Shown: piece after piece, positions 1-7,509 of the stretch
Position numbering within the stretch: position 1 is the stretch's first letter
Layout of the letters: the number at the start of each line of letters is the position of its first letter
Assembly: GCF_000009625.1 (NCBI RefSeq)
Contig: NC_002678.2
Span: 2,046,001 to 2,110,000 of the forward strand
Source: Mesorhizobium japonicum MAFF 303099
Lineage (GTDB): Bacteria; Pseudomonadota; Alphaproteobacteria; Rhizobiales; Rhizobiaceae
Reading direction: 5' to 3'
Length of the DNA stretch: 64,000 nt
Notes under the pieces: model-generated
What the model saw: only the letters and a program-made list of their open reading frames with translations
Databases searched by the model: none
Told to the model about the DNA's origin: nothing
Translations under genes and position numbers: made by a program

Positions 1-26
1 CATTCGAGGAAACGGAAAATCATCAT
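1..26 (-). CDS. 5' end of a minus-strand gene cut by the window edge
   Basis: Reading leftward there are three consecutive ATG codons (27-29, 24-26, 21-23) followed by codons for I-F-R-F-L-E, after which the window ends. A strong purine-rich ribosome binding site (GGAGG at 31-35) sits 4-7 bases before the second and third ATG, and a TTGACA-like hexamer lies about 30 bases further upstream. Only seven or eight residues are visible, so no function can be given. A plus-strand frame (3-80) is open too, but it has no visible start and poorer codon use. Confidence 0.4.
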
Positions 27-266
27 CATCCCTCCAAGGAGGCAGAACTGCGCCTTGAAGCCGTGTCAACTCTACAATGATATCAGAAATCATCTGCCTT
101 AGTTTCATGACAACCCGTGTGTAGTTCCGATATGACACCCTCGTAGAAGGGGCGAGTGAAGTGGGGGCGGCGTGGTGCCTACAAAGTGGGACGCTGGCGA
201 TCCATCCAATGTCCCTTCGCCATCAGTTCGGTAACACCTTTTTCCACCAGAGAACGAAGAGTCTCC

Positions 267-659
267 TCACCCCACCGCCACGCACTCAATCTCGATATCG
301 AACTCCATCGGCCAAGACGCCACCGGCACAAACGTCCGCGATGGCGCGTTTTCGGGGAAATACCTGGCATAGACCCGGTTGATGGCGGCGTAGAAGCCGG
401 AATTGACGGCGTAGATGCGCACCATCACCACATTGTCCAGCGAGGTGCCGGCCGCTTCCAGGCAGTGTTTCAACGCCTTCAGCGACGCCTCGGTCTGTAC
501 CTCGATGTCGCCCTTGACCAGCTTGCCGGTCAAAAGATCGAGCGGTGGCATGCCGGAGACGAAGACCAGCCCGGCGGCCCTGGTCACCAGCGACAACGGC
601 ACGCCGAGAGCGCGCACCGCCGCCGACAGCACCGGCACTTCGACGATTTCCTTGGTCAT
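267..659 (-). CDS. RidA family protein (YjgF/YER057c/UK114), copy 1
   Basis: 130 residues, the normal length of a single-domain RidA protein. The family hydrolyses reactive enamine/imine intermediates, acting as a trimer in the cytoplasm. The arginine that binds the substrate carboxylate in RidA is present (R108, context PSRTFVPV), and the C-terminal acidic strand FDIEIE (around 120-125) is intact. The start is chosen for the AGGGAG site about seven bases upstream. A close paralogue lies upstream on the same strand at 837-1229; the central segments (about residues 50-100) are almost identical. The substrate is unknown. Sequence divergence from archetypal RidA suggests a subgroup member rather than RidA itself. 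Confidence 0.9.
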   Translation of the reverse strand: MTKEIVEVPVLSAAVRALGVPLSLVTRAAGLVFVSGMPPLDLLTGKLVKGDIEVQTEASLKALKHCLEAAGTSLDNVVMVRIYAVNSGFYAAINRVYARYFPENAPSRTFVPVASWPMEFDIEIECVAVG

Positions 660-836
660 GACGATCTCCCTGTTGTTGCCGCGAGCTTATCGCGCTCCAG
701 GCTGAACGCCAGCGCTCGGCATTGTCGTCCGGAAGTCGCCGCTCAATGGAAACCACGCGTCAGCATGAAGCGGCGTTTTTTGCAGACCAAAATTTCAGGA
801 AACAACCAGCATGGATGCCGGTTCGCGGAGGTAGAC

Positions 837-1229
837 TCACGCCACCGCGACACACTCGATCTCGATATCAAATTCCATCGGCCATGACGCCACCGGCACG
901 AAACTCCGCGCCGGCGGGTTGGTCGAAAAAAACCGCGCGTAGACCCGGTTGATGGCGTTGTAGAAGCCGGAATTGACGGCGTAGATGCGCACCATCACCA
1001 CATTGTCCAGCGAGGTGCCGGCCGCCTCCAGGCAGTGTTTGAGCGCCTTCAGCGATGCCTCGGTCTGCGTTTCGATGTCGCCGCGCACCATCTCGCCGGT
1101 CACCATGTCCACCGGCGGCGTCGCCGAGATGAAGACGAAGCCATTGGCCTTCACCGCCGTCGAACAGGGCAGGCCGAGTGAGCGGACCTTGTCCGACATG
1201 ACAGGCACTTCGATGACTTGTTTCTTCAT
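837..1229 (-). CDS. RidA family protein, copy 2 (tandem paralogue)
   Basis: 130 residues, the same length as its neighbour at 267-659 and plainly a tandem duplicate. Both share the block DIE-QTEASLKALKHCLEAA and the conserved ARSFVPVASWP segment with the substrate-binding arginine. An open frame continues upstream to 1517, but that part is repeat-derived low-quality sequence. The ATG at 1227-1229 with GGGAG nine bases upstream is clearly the real start. The N-terminal third differs most between the copies, which could reflect different substrates. Likely role: deamination of enamine/imine intermediates in the cytoplasm. The two genes are 177 bp apart and may be cotranscribed. Confidence 0.9.
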   Translation of the reverse strand: MKKQVIEVPVMSDKVRSLGLPCSTAVKANGFVFISATPPVDMVTGEMVRGDIETQTEASLKALKHCLEAAGTSLDNVVMVRIYAVNSGFYNAINRVYARFFSTNPPARSFVPVASWPMEFDIEIECVAVA

Positions 1230-1293
1230 GGTGATGCTCCCTTGGCTGGCAGGGAGCTTATCCGGCCGGCCGGCGAACGCCAGCGCTGTTCTT

Positions 1294-1595
1294 CCTTCTC
1301 CCCTTGTGGGGTGAGCAGCCGGTTCGCGAAGCGATTCATCGTGCCAGTGGCACGATGAAAGGCCGGCGAACGCCGGGACGCTGCGAAGCAGCGGGGACCC
1401 GGCAGGTGGATCGGCCACCCCCGGCCCTTCGCATGGCTCCCAGCCCTTCGGGCGTTCGACCCCTTTAAAAGGTCCACTGGACCTTTTAATCCGCCCGAAG
1501 GCGGACCGGGTTCTCACCGTTCGAAGCTCGAAAAGCCAAGCAATTGGCTTTTCGTCCGCTACGCGGACCGCTTCTCACCCCGCAAGGGGAGAAGG
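1294..1595. repeat. 302-bp intergenic element with 22-bp terminal inverted repeats and internal hairpins
   Basis: Bases 1294-1315 and 1574-1595 are inverted copies with one mismatch in 22. Between them lies a chain of short perfect hairpins: arms TCATCGTGCC/GGCACGATGA near 1340, TAAAAGGTCC/GGACCTTTTA near 1465, TCCGCC/GGCGGA near 1490, AAAAGCCAA/TTGGCTTTT near 1530 and GTCCGC/GCGGAC near 1555. No credible gene lies inside. It fills the gap between the cupin gene and RidA copy 2. This is the architecture of a rhizobial intergenic mosaic or MITE-like element; the family assignment is inference. Confidence 0.65.
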
Positions 1596-1607
1596 GTGAG
1601 CCAGCGC

Positions 1608-2072
1608 TCACCCCTGCCCCGGATACGGCGTGCCGTCCTTGTGCAGAAACCGGCCATCCGAACTCGGGCTCATCATGTCGATGTCGGAGCAGGTGATGAC
1701 ATCATCGGGATTGCGCGAGCCGACTTCGAGATAGCGCGCCGTGACCGACGAGCGGTTGATCATGTGATGGCCGTTGCCGCTGTTCTTGGCGAAGGCAGCA
1801 CTATCGCCCGCCTTGAGCAGCGTCTCGCCGCCATCCTCGACCAGCACGAGCTCGCCCTCCAGCACATAGACGAGTTCGTCCTCATGGCTGTGCCAGTGGC
1901 GCTGGCTCGACCAGCCGCCGGGCGGCAGCGTCATCAGGTTGACGCCGAAATCGCCGAGCCCGCCGGCGTCACCCAGGCGCCGGCGCGTGCGGGTGGCGCA
2001 AGGTGCGTCGAAGGGCGCGGGATAGCCGGAGCCTTTGCGGACGGGCACGGCGGAGAGGTCGATCCTGGGCAT
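1608..2072 (-). CDS. Cupin domain protein
   Basis: 154 residues with one cupin fold. Motif 1 is visible as G-G-W-S(x)-HWHSHEDELVYVLEGE, with two histidines and a glutamate as metal ligands. Motif 2 is G-D-S-A-A-F(x)-GNGHHMINRS with the third histidine. Start MPRIDL is preceded by GAGGAAG; the longer frame upstream runs through a repeat and is rejected. Such stand-alone cupins are often annotated as sugar-isomerase-like or dioxygenase-like, but nothing here fixes a reaction. The gene lies between two repeat elements, 1294-1595 downstream and 2103-2284 immediately upstream. Confidence 0.85.
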   Translation of the reverse strand: MPRIDLSAVPVRKGSGYPAPFDAPCATRTRRRLGDAGGLGDFGVNLMTLPPGGWSSQRHWHSHEDELVYVLEGELVLVEDGGETLLKAGDSAAFAKNSGNGHHMINRSSVTARYLEVGSRNPDDVITCSDIDMMSPSSDGRFLHKDGTPYPGQG

Positions 2073-2102
2073 GGGCGCTTCCTCGATTGGGTGGCTTACG
2101 TT

Positions 2103-2284
2103 GCGCTCTACGGCGCCCCCCTCTGTCCTGCCGGACATCTCCCCCACAAGAGGGGAGATTGGCAGCTTTGGCGCCGGCTCTCTTCTTTGCAACGATGAAA
2201 ACTGGCGAAGGCCGCGAATGACGGCCGATCTCCCCCCTCGTAGGGGAGATGTCCGGCAGGACAGAGGGGGGCGCCGTAGGGCGC
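2103..2284. repeat. 182-bp palindromic element with ~57-bp terminal inverted repeats
   Basis: Bases 2103-2159 and 2228-2284 are near-perfect inverted copies (core CCTGCCGGACATCTCCC), separated by about 68 bp that encode nothing recognisable. The element lies 30 bp upstream of the cupin start codon and downstream of the DUF899 gene start region, so it probably lies in the cupin leader. As RNA it would fold into a long stem. Similar C-rich palindromes are very common between genes in mesorhizobia (general knowledge, not checked here). Confidence 0.75.
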
Positions 2285-2320
2285 TGGGTTTGAACCGTTC
2301 GCATCCTCTGGCGGGTCCCC

Positions 2321-3058
2321 TCAATGGCAACACCCATATTGCAGCTGCTCATGCCAATCCGGCCTGCCCTGCGGCGTGAAATCCATCAGGTTCCACAGGA
2401 TCTCGCAGGTGCCGATGGCGCGCGGGTCCTGGCCGGACTCCGGCGGCGCGAAGCCGAGCTCGGACGACCAGAAATGCCTGATGCCGTCGCCGTCGCGGTG
2501 AAACACCGACAAAAGCGGGATCTGCGCGCCGTCTGCCGTCTCGGCATTGTAGTCGCGCTTGAAGCTGTTGGCGGCCGACGACACCAGCCGCATGTTCTTC
2601 CAGCCGCGATCGCGGCCGAGCGTGACCAGGTTTTCCAAAGGGGTTTTCGCCACCACCGCAAAGTTGAAGCCGGCGGCTTCGAGATGGCCGACGGCGCCGT
2701 CCCACTGGTCGAGCAGCGCCGTGCAGGACGGGCATGGCTGATCCGGCCGGGCGAGCCTGGCCGTGCCGCCCGATGTCGCCACGTCGCGTGTTTCCTGCGG
2801 ATGGCGCGGAAACATCATCTGGTAGAGGATGAGACTATCCTTGCCCGGCGCGAACAGTTCCGACAATTTTGTCTTGGCCGGCCTGCCGTCGGCATCGAGC
2901 GCATCGAAGACATAATCCTGGCGGATCAGCCCGCCCGGCGGCAGCGCGCGCCGCGCCTCGGCCACGGCTTCCATGGCGCGGCGCAGCTCGATTTCCTTCT
3001 TCAGCAGCTTTTCGCGGGCGGTGCGGTATCTGGCGGATTCGTTGGGAAAGGTGATCAT
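2321..3058 (-). CDS. DUF899 family thioredoxin-like protein
   Basis: 245 residues. The sequence matches the DUF899 family (COG4312): N-terminal helix rich in E/K/R, then a thioredoxin-like core with the dithiol motif PCPSC near residue 107, the conserved block around FNFAVVAKTPLE, and the C-terminal LGFAPPESGQDPRAIGT and DFTPQGRPDWHEQL segments. It is probably cytoplasmic with an uncharacterised redox role. Start MITFPNE has AGGGAG eight bases upstream; the frame extends further 5' but without homology. The divergent neighbour at 3236 gives a 177-bp shared upstream region. Confidence 0.85.
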   Translation of the reverse strand: MITFPNESARYRTAREKLLKKEIELRRAMEAVAEARRALPPGGLIRQDYVFDALDADGRPAKTKLSELFAPGKDSLILYQMMFPRHPQETRDVATSGGTARLARPDQPCPSCTALLDQWDGAVGHLEAAGFNFAVVAKTPLENLVTLGRDRGWKNMRLVSSAANSFKRDYNAETADGAQIPLLSVFHRDGDGIRHFWSSELGFAPPESGQDPRAIGTCEILWNLMDFTPQGRPDWHEQLQYGCCH

Positions 3059-3235
3059 GATCGGCTCCCTGGGTTCGCGCCGGCGTCCCGGCGCTGTTGT
3101 TCTGCGACCCAAGGACGTTTGGCGACGACCGGTTCCCGACATTTCTTCGGATGGCGCGCGACGATTGATTGCAAAGGAACCTCCCCGGCTTCCCGGCATT
3201 CTCACGGCAAGGTAAAGCGAGCCTTGGGGGACGAA

Positions 3236-3574
3236 ATGCACGAAGCAGACGAGATCGACCTGCGCTGCCCGCAAGTGGTGGCCGACAATGCCGCCAAGGG
3301 CTTGCGGCTGCGCGAGCAATTCGGCCGTGGCGGCACAGAGATCGGTGTCGCGCGGGCAACCGAACTGAAGAACCGCGAAAAGCTCGCGCCGTCAACCATC
3401 CGCCGCATGGTCAGCTACTTCGCCCGCCACGAGGTCGACAAGCGCGGCAGGAATTACGGCAATGAGGCAAACCCGTCGGCCGGCCATATCGCCTGGCTGC
3501 TGTGGGGCGGCGATGAAGGCCGCGCCTGGGCGCTGGAGATCAAGCAGAAGATCGGCAACGCGCCGGATATCTGA
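3236..3574 (+). CDS. Hypothetical protein with a phage-associated domain
   Basis: 112 residues, starting MHEADEID after a clear GGGGGA site. The C-terminal half (LAPSTIRRMVSYFARHEVDK, then GHIAWLLWGGDEGRAWA) resembles a short domain I know from phage head-maturation or structural proteins, where the pattern R-M-x-S-Y-F-A-R-H-E-V-D-K and W-x-L-W-G-G-D recurs. Here it is a stand-alone chromosomal protein with no phage genes around. The function is unknown. It is rich in charged residues, with no signal peptide or membrane segment, so probably cytoplasmic. It could be a domesticated phage fragment or the ancestral free-standing form. Confidence 0.7.
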   Translation: MHEADEIDLRCPQVVADNAAKGLRLREQFGRGGTEIGVARATELKNREKLAPSTIRRMVSYFARHEVDKRGRNYGNEANPSAGHIAWLLWGGDEGRAWALEIKQKIGNAPDI

Positions 3575-3596
3575 CGCCGGGGCGCGCGGTCACCCT

Positions 3597-4085
3597 TCAA
3601 CTATACCAATCGACCTCGAACATGCCGAGCCGTTCGTAGAGCCTGATGGCGGCAGCGTTTTCGACCGTGTTGGTTTTCAGGTCGACATGGACCGCACCGC
3701 GGTCGCGAAAGGTGGCGAAGGCTTGCCACATCAGCGCCTCGCCGATGCCCTTGCCGCGCGCCTCGGGGTGAACAGCGAGATCCTTGACGAAAGCAGACGT
3801 CCAGCACAGCGCCGCTGCCGCCAGCCGGCCCTTGGCGTCGATGACGAGGAAGCACAGCGCCGGGTCGAATTCGGAATCGTCCGATATGCGTGGCCACCAT
3901 TCGTCGAACGGGCCGTCGGTGCCGTCGTCGAAGACCTCGCTCAGCAGCGCATGAAGGGGTCGTGCGTCGCCTGGCTCGAAGCAACGCATGGCAAAACCAT
4001 CGGGCCAGTGCGGTGCAACGAGCGTCTCGTCGAGAAGCTTGCGCAGCCGGATGTCGTTGAGGGCCGGCGGGCGCGGTTCAGGCAT
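3597..4085 (-). CDS. GNAT family N-acetyltransferase
   Basis: 162 residues with a GNAT fold: the acetyl-CoA-binding loop is HPEARGKGIGEAL around residues 105-118, preceded by strand FVKDLAV and followed by the typical C-terminal N-A-A-A-I-R-L-Y-E-R-L-G-M-F segment. The acceptor substrate cannot be read from the sequence. The gene begins five bases after the stop of the SLT-domain lipoprotein gene on the same strand, so the two are probably one transcript, with GNAT translation helped by coupling since its own ribosome binding site is weak. Confidence 0.88.
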   Translation of the reverse strand: MPEPRPPALNDIRLRKLLDETLVAPHWPDGFAMRCFEPGDARPLHALLSEVFDDGTDGPFDEWWPRISDDSEFDPALCFLVIDAKGRLAAAALCWTSAFVKDLAVHPEARGKGIGEALMWQAFATFRDRGAVHVDLKTNTVENAAAIRLYERLGMFEVDWYS

Positions 4086-4090
4086 CGCGC

Positions 4091-5029
4091 TCAGGCGTCG
4101 GGCTGCGGATGCCGCTTGCGGTCGACACCGAGGCCGGTGGCCTCGAGCAGGCCCTTGCGCTTGGCGTCGAAATAATAGCCGGTCTGGTAGAGCCAGTCGG
4201 CCTTCTTGGCGTTGCCGCCCGCCACCAGCCAGGCGCCACGCAGATATTTGACCGCGTATTTCAGATTGGTTTCGGCGTCGAACAGGCCCTTGGCCGGCCC
4301 GTCATAGCCCATGCCGCGCGCCGTCGCGTGCTTGATCTGCATCAGCCCCCAATGGCCATTGTTGTAGGCCTTGGGGTTGAAGGTGCTCTCGCGGTTGACG
4401 ACATGGCGCACCAGATCGACCGGCACCTGGTAGAGGGCCGCGTATTTGTCGATCAGCCGGTCGACGTCACCGCGCACGCCCGTGTGCTCTTCCTGCACCG
4501 GACCGACCGGCGCCGAGGGAAACTGCACCAGGGAAGCCGGGTTCTGCGGCACGACATAGGCGACCTGCTGCACCCCTGGCAGTTTCCGGCCGCTGCCGGC
4601 GACCGCCGGCACGATGAGCCCGGCGGTGGTGTAGGTCTGGGCCGCCTGAGCCGCCTTGACCGGTTGGCCCGCTCTGGCCGGTGGCGGCGCCTGCCAGGCA
4701 TTGGCGGTCATGACGGCGGGCACGGCGGGTGCGGCCGGCGTCGAGCCGGCAAAGGCGGCGGTCGCCGCGGCCGGTGGGGCGGCGGCATCAAGCGCCGGCG
4801 CGGTCGCAGGCGTCAATTCGGCGGTCTGGATGGGGGCGATGCCCGAGGATTGCGGCAGCACCGAAACCGTCTCCGGCAGCGGTATGGTGAAGCCGGCATC
4901 GCTGCCGGCAACGGTCGCGGTTTCGGTCAGGGACGGCGCAGGCTTCATCTGCGAGGTCGAGGTGCAGCCGCTGATGCCGGCTGCCGCCACGATCACGCCA
5001 ATCGCGATAAGGGTTTGTTTTGCTGGCAA
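4091..5029 (-). CDS. Lytic transglycosylase SLT-domain lipoprotein
   Basis: About 312 residues. It begins with a lipoprotein signal (hydrophobic IAIGVIVAAAGISG followed by the acylated Cys), so the mature protein should be membrane-anchored on the periplasmic side. A long Ala/Pro-rich linker follows. The C-terminal domain has the SLT signature: catalytic Glu in VNRESTFNPKAY and the GLMQI motif, as in soluble lytic transglycosylases that cleave peptidoglycan glycan strands. No ATG fits. I chose the TTG at 5027-5029 because it places a short basic head before the signal; a second TTG at 5063-5065 would add 12 residues. It shares its upstream region with the divergent methyltransferase gene. Confidence 0.8.
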   Translation of the reverse strand: MPAKQTLIAIGVIVAAAGISGCTSTSQMKPAPSLTETATVAGSDAGFTIPLPETVSVLPQSSGIAPIQTAELTPATAPALDAAAPPAAATAAFAGSTPAAPAVPAVMTANAWQAPPPARAGQPVKAAQAAQTYTTAGLIVPAVAGSGRKLPGVQQVAYVVPQNPASLVQFPSAPVGPVQEEHTGVRGDVDRLIDKYAALYQVPVDLVRHVVNRESTFNPKAYNNGHWGLMQIKHATARGMGYDGPAKGLFDAETNLKYAVKYLRGAWLVAGGNAKKADWLYQTGYYFDAKRKGLLEATGLGVDRKRHPQPDA

Positions 5030-5210
5030 GCCGCGTTCGGGTCCGGTTCGTCGGGGTGTTAACAAATCCCTTACACCAGCGATTCCAGGGTAGCAATCGG
5101 GGCCATCTGGTGGTTTTCGGGTGGCGAGACGCGGGCGGTGATGCCATATTGTTCCTGATATGTACTGGCAGGAATCCCGGATTTCGCCGCTTTGCGGAAA
5201 GGAGCGCATC

Positions 5211-5780
5211 ATGGAAACGACACCGTCGATCACAGCCGGCCACGCAGTGTTAGAAACAGTGATCGGTTTCATGGGCATCGCCTGGAGCGAAAAGGGCCTG
5301 ATCCGGCTCTGCCTGCCCGAACGCAGCCGTGAATCAGTGGAGCGGCGGCTGATGCGCCATGCCGGCGTTTCCGCCTCCACCGCGCAGCCGCCATGGGTGG
5401 TCGAGCTGATTGCCTCGATCAAGGCTTACGCCGCGGGCGAGGACGTCGATTTCTCCAATGTGCCGGTCGATCTCGACGGCGTCGACGATTTCCGCCTGGC
5501 CATCTATGACGCGGCACGCAAACTCAGCTATGGCGAGACAACCACCTATGGCGAACTCGCCAAGCGCGCCGGCCATGCCGGCCTGCCGCGCGAGACGGGA
5601 GCGGCCCTTGGCGCCAACCCCGTGCCGCTGGTCATCCCCTGCCACCGCATCCTGGCGGCCGGCGGCAAGATCGGCGGCTTCTCGGCGCCCGGCGGCTCCG
5701 TCACCAAGGAAAAGATGCTGGCCATGGAAGGCGTGCGCGTCGGCCCGCCGCCGCCGGCGCAGGTGTCCTTCGGCTTCTGA
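5211..5780 (+). CDS. ogt: Methylated-DNA--[protein]-cysteine S-methyltransferase
   Basis: 189 residues. It transfers alkyl groups from O6-alkylguanine in DNA to its own cysteine (suicide repair). The active-site motif PCHR is present (Cys144 in VIPCHRIL), together with the helix-turn-helix segment SYGETTTYGELAKRAG and the downstream GGFSAPGG-x-x-x-KEKML block. The N-terminal part is the short Ogt-type domain, not an Ada-type transcription domain. The start METTPS is set by the AAGGAG site eight bases upstream; an earlier in-frame ATG at 5160 lacks one. The cytoplasmic enzyme acts alone, without cofactors. Confidence 0.92.
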   Translation: METTPSITAGHAVLETVIGFMGIAWSEKGLIRLCLPERSRESVERRLMRHAGVSASTAQPPWVVELIASIKAYAAGEDVDFSNVPVDLDGVDDFRLAIYDAARKLSYGETTTYGELAKRAGHAGLPRETGAALGANPVPLVIPCHRILAAGGKIGGFSAPGGSVTKEKMLAMEGVRVGPPPPAQVSFGF

Positions 5781-5803
5781 ACCGTGGTGCGGACGCGCTG
5801 CCC

Positions 5804-6133
5804 CTAGTTGTTGTGGAAGAACCGCCGGCGGAAATGCCGGTCATTGTCCGGCCGCTTGCAGTTGTAGACCGGACAGGACTTGGTGTCGGCGCTCGGCACA
5901 TAGGCGCGCGTCCTCATCTCGCCCATGGTGCAGAATTGCTGGCTCTGCACATAGCGGTCGTAGAGTGGCAGTCCCGGCACCCGCTTCGACTGGTAGCGCA
6001 GGATGACCGCGCCTTGCCTGGCGATCGTCGACTGCACCTTGGCGCAGCTCATATGCGTCGGGTCATAACGCGAGATCGCTTGCGCCTTGGCGGCCACCAG
6101 CGTCAGACAAGCGGCAAGCACTATGGTTTTCAT
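5804..6133 (-). CDS. Small secreted protein of unknown function
   Basis: 109 residues. A clear Sec signal peptide (MKTIVLAACLTLVAAKAQA, cleavage after AQA) is followed by a mature part of about 90 residues with four cysteines, which could form disulfides in the periplasm, and a basic C-terminus (R-R-R-F-F-H-N-N). GGGGAGGAG lies just upstream of the ATG. The pattern fits small periplasmic proteins seen in Rhizobiales, but I recognise no characterised family. It ends convergently with the methyltransferase gene, 23 bp away. Confidence 0.75.
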   Translation of the reverse strand: MKTIVLAACLTLVAAKAQAISRYDPTHMSCAKVQSTIARQGAVILRYQSKRVPGLPLYDRYVQSQQFCTMGEMRTRAYVPSADTKSCPVYNCKRPDNDRHFRRRFFHNN

Positions 6134-6406
6134 GGTCTCCTCCCCTGATCCGCCGCCCAGGGACGGCGCGATCTGCCGTAACGGTTCCACCAGATTGGGG
6201 CGGCCGTTGGGCAGTTCTCGATCACGGCTTTCTCACGCAGTCTTGTTTTTGGAACGAAAGCAGCCTATATCAGCCCCATTGATATTTCGGCCGATCGATC
6301 CGGGCCTCGCGATCTTCGCGTTTGCTGACGTCTATCTCCAAAATCTCGATGCACACCGGCTGGACTTCGGTCCGGTCAAACCAAAGCAAATGCAAGGACT
6401 ATTTTT

Positions 6407-6619
6407 ATGGCAACTGGAACGGTCAAGTGGTTCAACGCCACCAAGGGCTTCGGCTTCATCCAGCCTGACGCGGGCGGCGCGGACGTTTTCGTCCACATCT
6501 CCGCTGTCGAGCGCGCTGGACTGTCGACCCTGGTCGAAGGCCAGAAGATCAACTTCGAGATCGAGCAGGACCGCCGCACTGGCAAGTCGTCCGCTGGGTC
6601 TCTGAGCAAGGCAGCCTGA
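6407..6619 (+). CDS. cspA: Cold-shock protein (CspA family)
   Basis: 70 residues, the standard size. The single cold-shock domain is complete: [16 protein letters not shown] contains RNP1 (KGFGFI), and VFVHIS is RNP2. These proteins bind single-stranded nucleic acid and melt RNA structure. About 270 bp of non-coding sequence precedes the ATG, consistent with the long structured leader of cold-shock mRNAs, and AAGGA lies eight bases before the start. Which of the several rhizobial Csp paralogues this is cannot be told. A rho-independent terminator lies at 6789-6812. Confidence 0.93.
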   Translation: MATGTVKWFNATKGFGFIQPDAGGADVFVHISAVERAGLSTLVEGQKINFEIEQDRRTGKSSAGSLSKAA

Positions 6620-6788
6620 TTTTGCGAATGGCGCGCGCCGGGCGAGAGCCCGGGGCGTGCGGCAAGTCACGGATGTACTGACGGTCGCGCGAGAAGCGCG
6701 CCCGGAGCGGAAAGACCCGACACGCTGGAACAGCAGATAGCTGCCAGCCCGGACCGGACGCTCCCGATCAGGCTACCAAGCATGGGAA

Positions 6789-6812
6789 GGCGGGATTTGT
6801 CCCGCCTTTTTG
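6789..6812 (+). terminator. Rho-independent terminator after the cold-shock gene
   Basis: Stem GGCGGGA, loop TTTG, stem TCCCGCC, then TTTTTGTTT. It lies 170 bp after the cspA stop, so the transcript has a long 3' untranslated part that contains other GC-rich hairpins (for example around 6640). Confidence 0.85.
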
Positions 6813-6868
6813 TTTGTCTGGGGTTAGCTATTTAACTTTGCAACCTCGATGATGTTACTATCCAATTC

Positions 6869-7177
6869 ATGACTAAGCTCGAACAGATCGAAAGATCCAT
6901 AGCAGCCTTGAGCCCCAAAGAGCTGAATGCCTTTGCCAAATGGTTCGAGGCGTTCCAGGCAGATGTATGGGACAAGCAGATCGAGGCCGATGCAAAGGCA
7001 GGTCGACTGGACGGGTTTGCCAAAAAGGCGTTGGCCGAAATTCGAGCCATCATGGGCAGTGGCAAGCGCTTCTATCATGCGGCCCCAAACACCGGCCCGC
7101 CGCCACCTAACGAAGCGGTTGTAGCAAGTGGTGTATGGGCCAAACGCCGTTGGCAGATCACGCCAGGGTGCTCCTGA
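6869..7177 (+). pseudogene. Antitoxin-like small protein truncated by an IS fragment
   Basis: The first ~60 residues (KLEQIERSIAALSPKELNAF, then AKWFEAFQADVWDKQIEADA) match the pattern of small antitoxin-type proteins that usually precede RelE/ParE-like toxins and end shortly after a short Ala/Glu/Arg tail. Here the tail breaks off after KALAEIRAI, and the frame runs on through antisense transposase sequence to an artificial stop. The junction is near 7048. No toxin gene follows; it appears to have been removed with the rest of the locus. The antitoxin identity is by resemblance, not proof. Confidence 0.6.
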
Positions 7178-7300
7178 TCGGAGGACCCAGAAGATGCCAT
7201 TCAGGACCCGTCTGTCGTTCACCCGAGGAACGCCACGCGGCTTGTTCGGCAGCATCGGCTTGATGGCGGTCCATTCATGGTCGGTGAGTTCGTAGCGCAT
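7048..7300 (-). pseudogene. IS5-family transposase, 5' fragment
   Basis: The reading begins MRYELTDHEW after a GGAGG site and continues with the IS5 (IS427-type) N-terminal signature: IKPMLPNKPRGVPR, then DRRVLNGIFWVLRSGAPWRD and a segment ending ATAHDG. Beyond that the sequence switches to the antisense of the antitoxin-like gene, so the DDE catalytic core is absent and the element is dead. The upstream side (about 7301-7355) probably holds the remaining IS end. Only one end is recognisable, so this is a deletion remnant, not a mobile unit. Confidence 0.8.
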
Positions 7301-7509
7301 GATTCGAGCCTCCAGTTCGGAAGTTTGAATCACGGCAGTCCGGCCAAACGCAACGCTCCTGGCCCGCTCTTGGCACGGCGCTTACGGACAGGAGCGGACA
7401 TCAACCAGTCCCCAATCTCTGCCAAGTGCGCCGAAAATGACCCATAACGGACGTTGAATTTACAGCGGTCGAATGTCCGTTACTGGCGCTTCCGAAGCTA
7501 TGGACGGCG

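Noticed and set aside
3..80. Plus-strand frame ending in a His-rich peptide at the left edge
   Set aside because: Could be the 3' end of a gene, but codon use is atypical and the minus strand has a strong ribosome binding site with ATG in the same place.
1230..1517. N-terminal extension of RidA copy 2
   Set aside because: It runs through the repeat element and has no homology; a normal start with a ribosome binding site exists at 1229.
6824..7333. 169-codon continuous frame starting as transposase
   Set aside because: Only the first ~85 codons are transposase. The rest is the antisense of an antitoxin-like gene, so this is not a real full gene.
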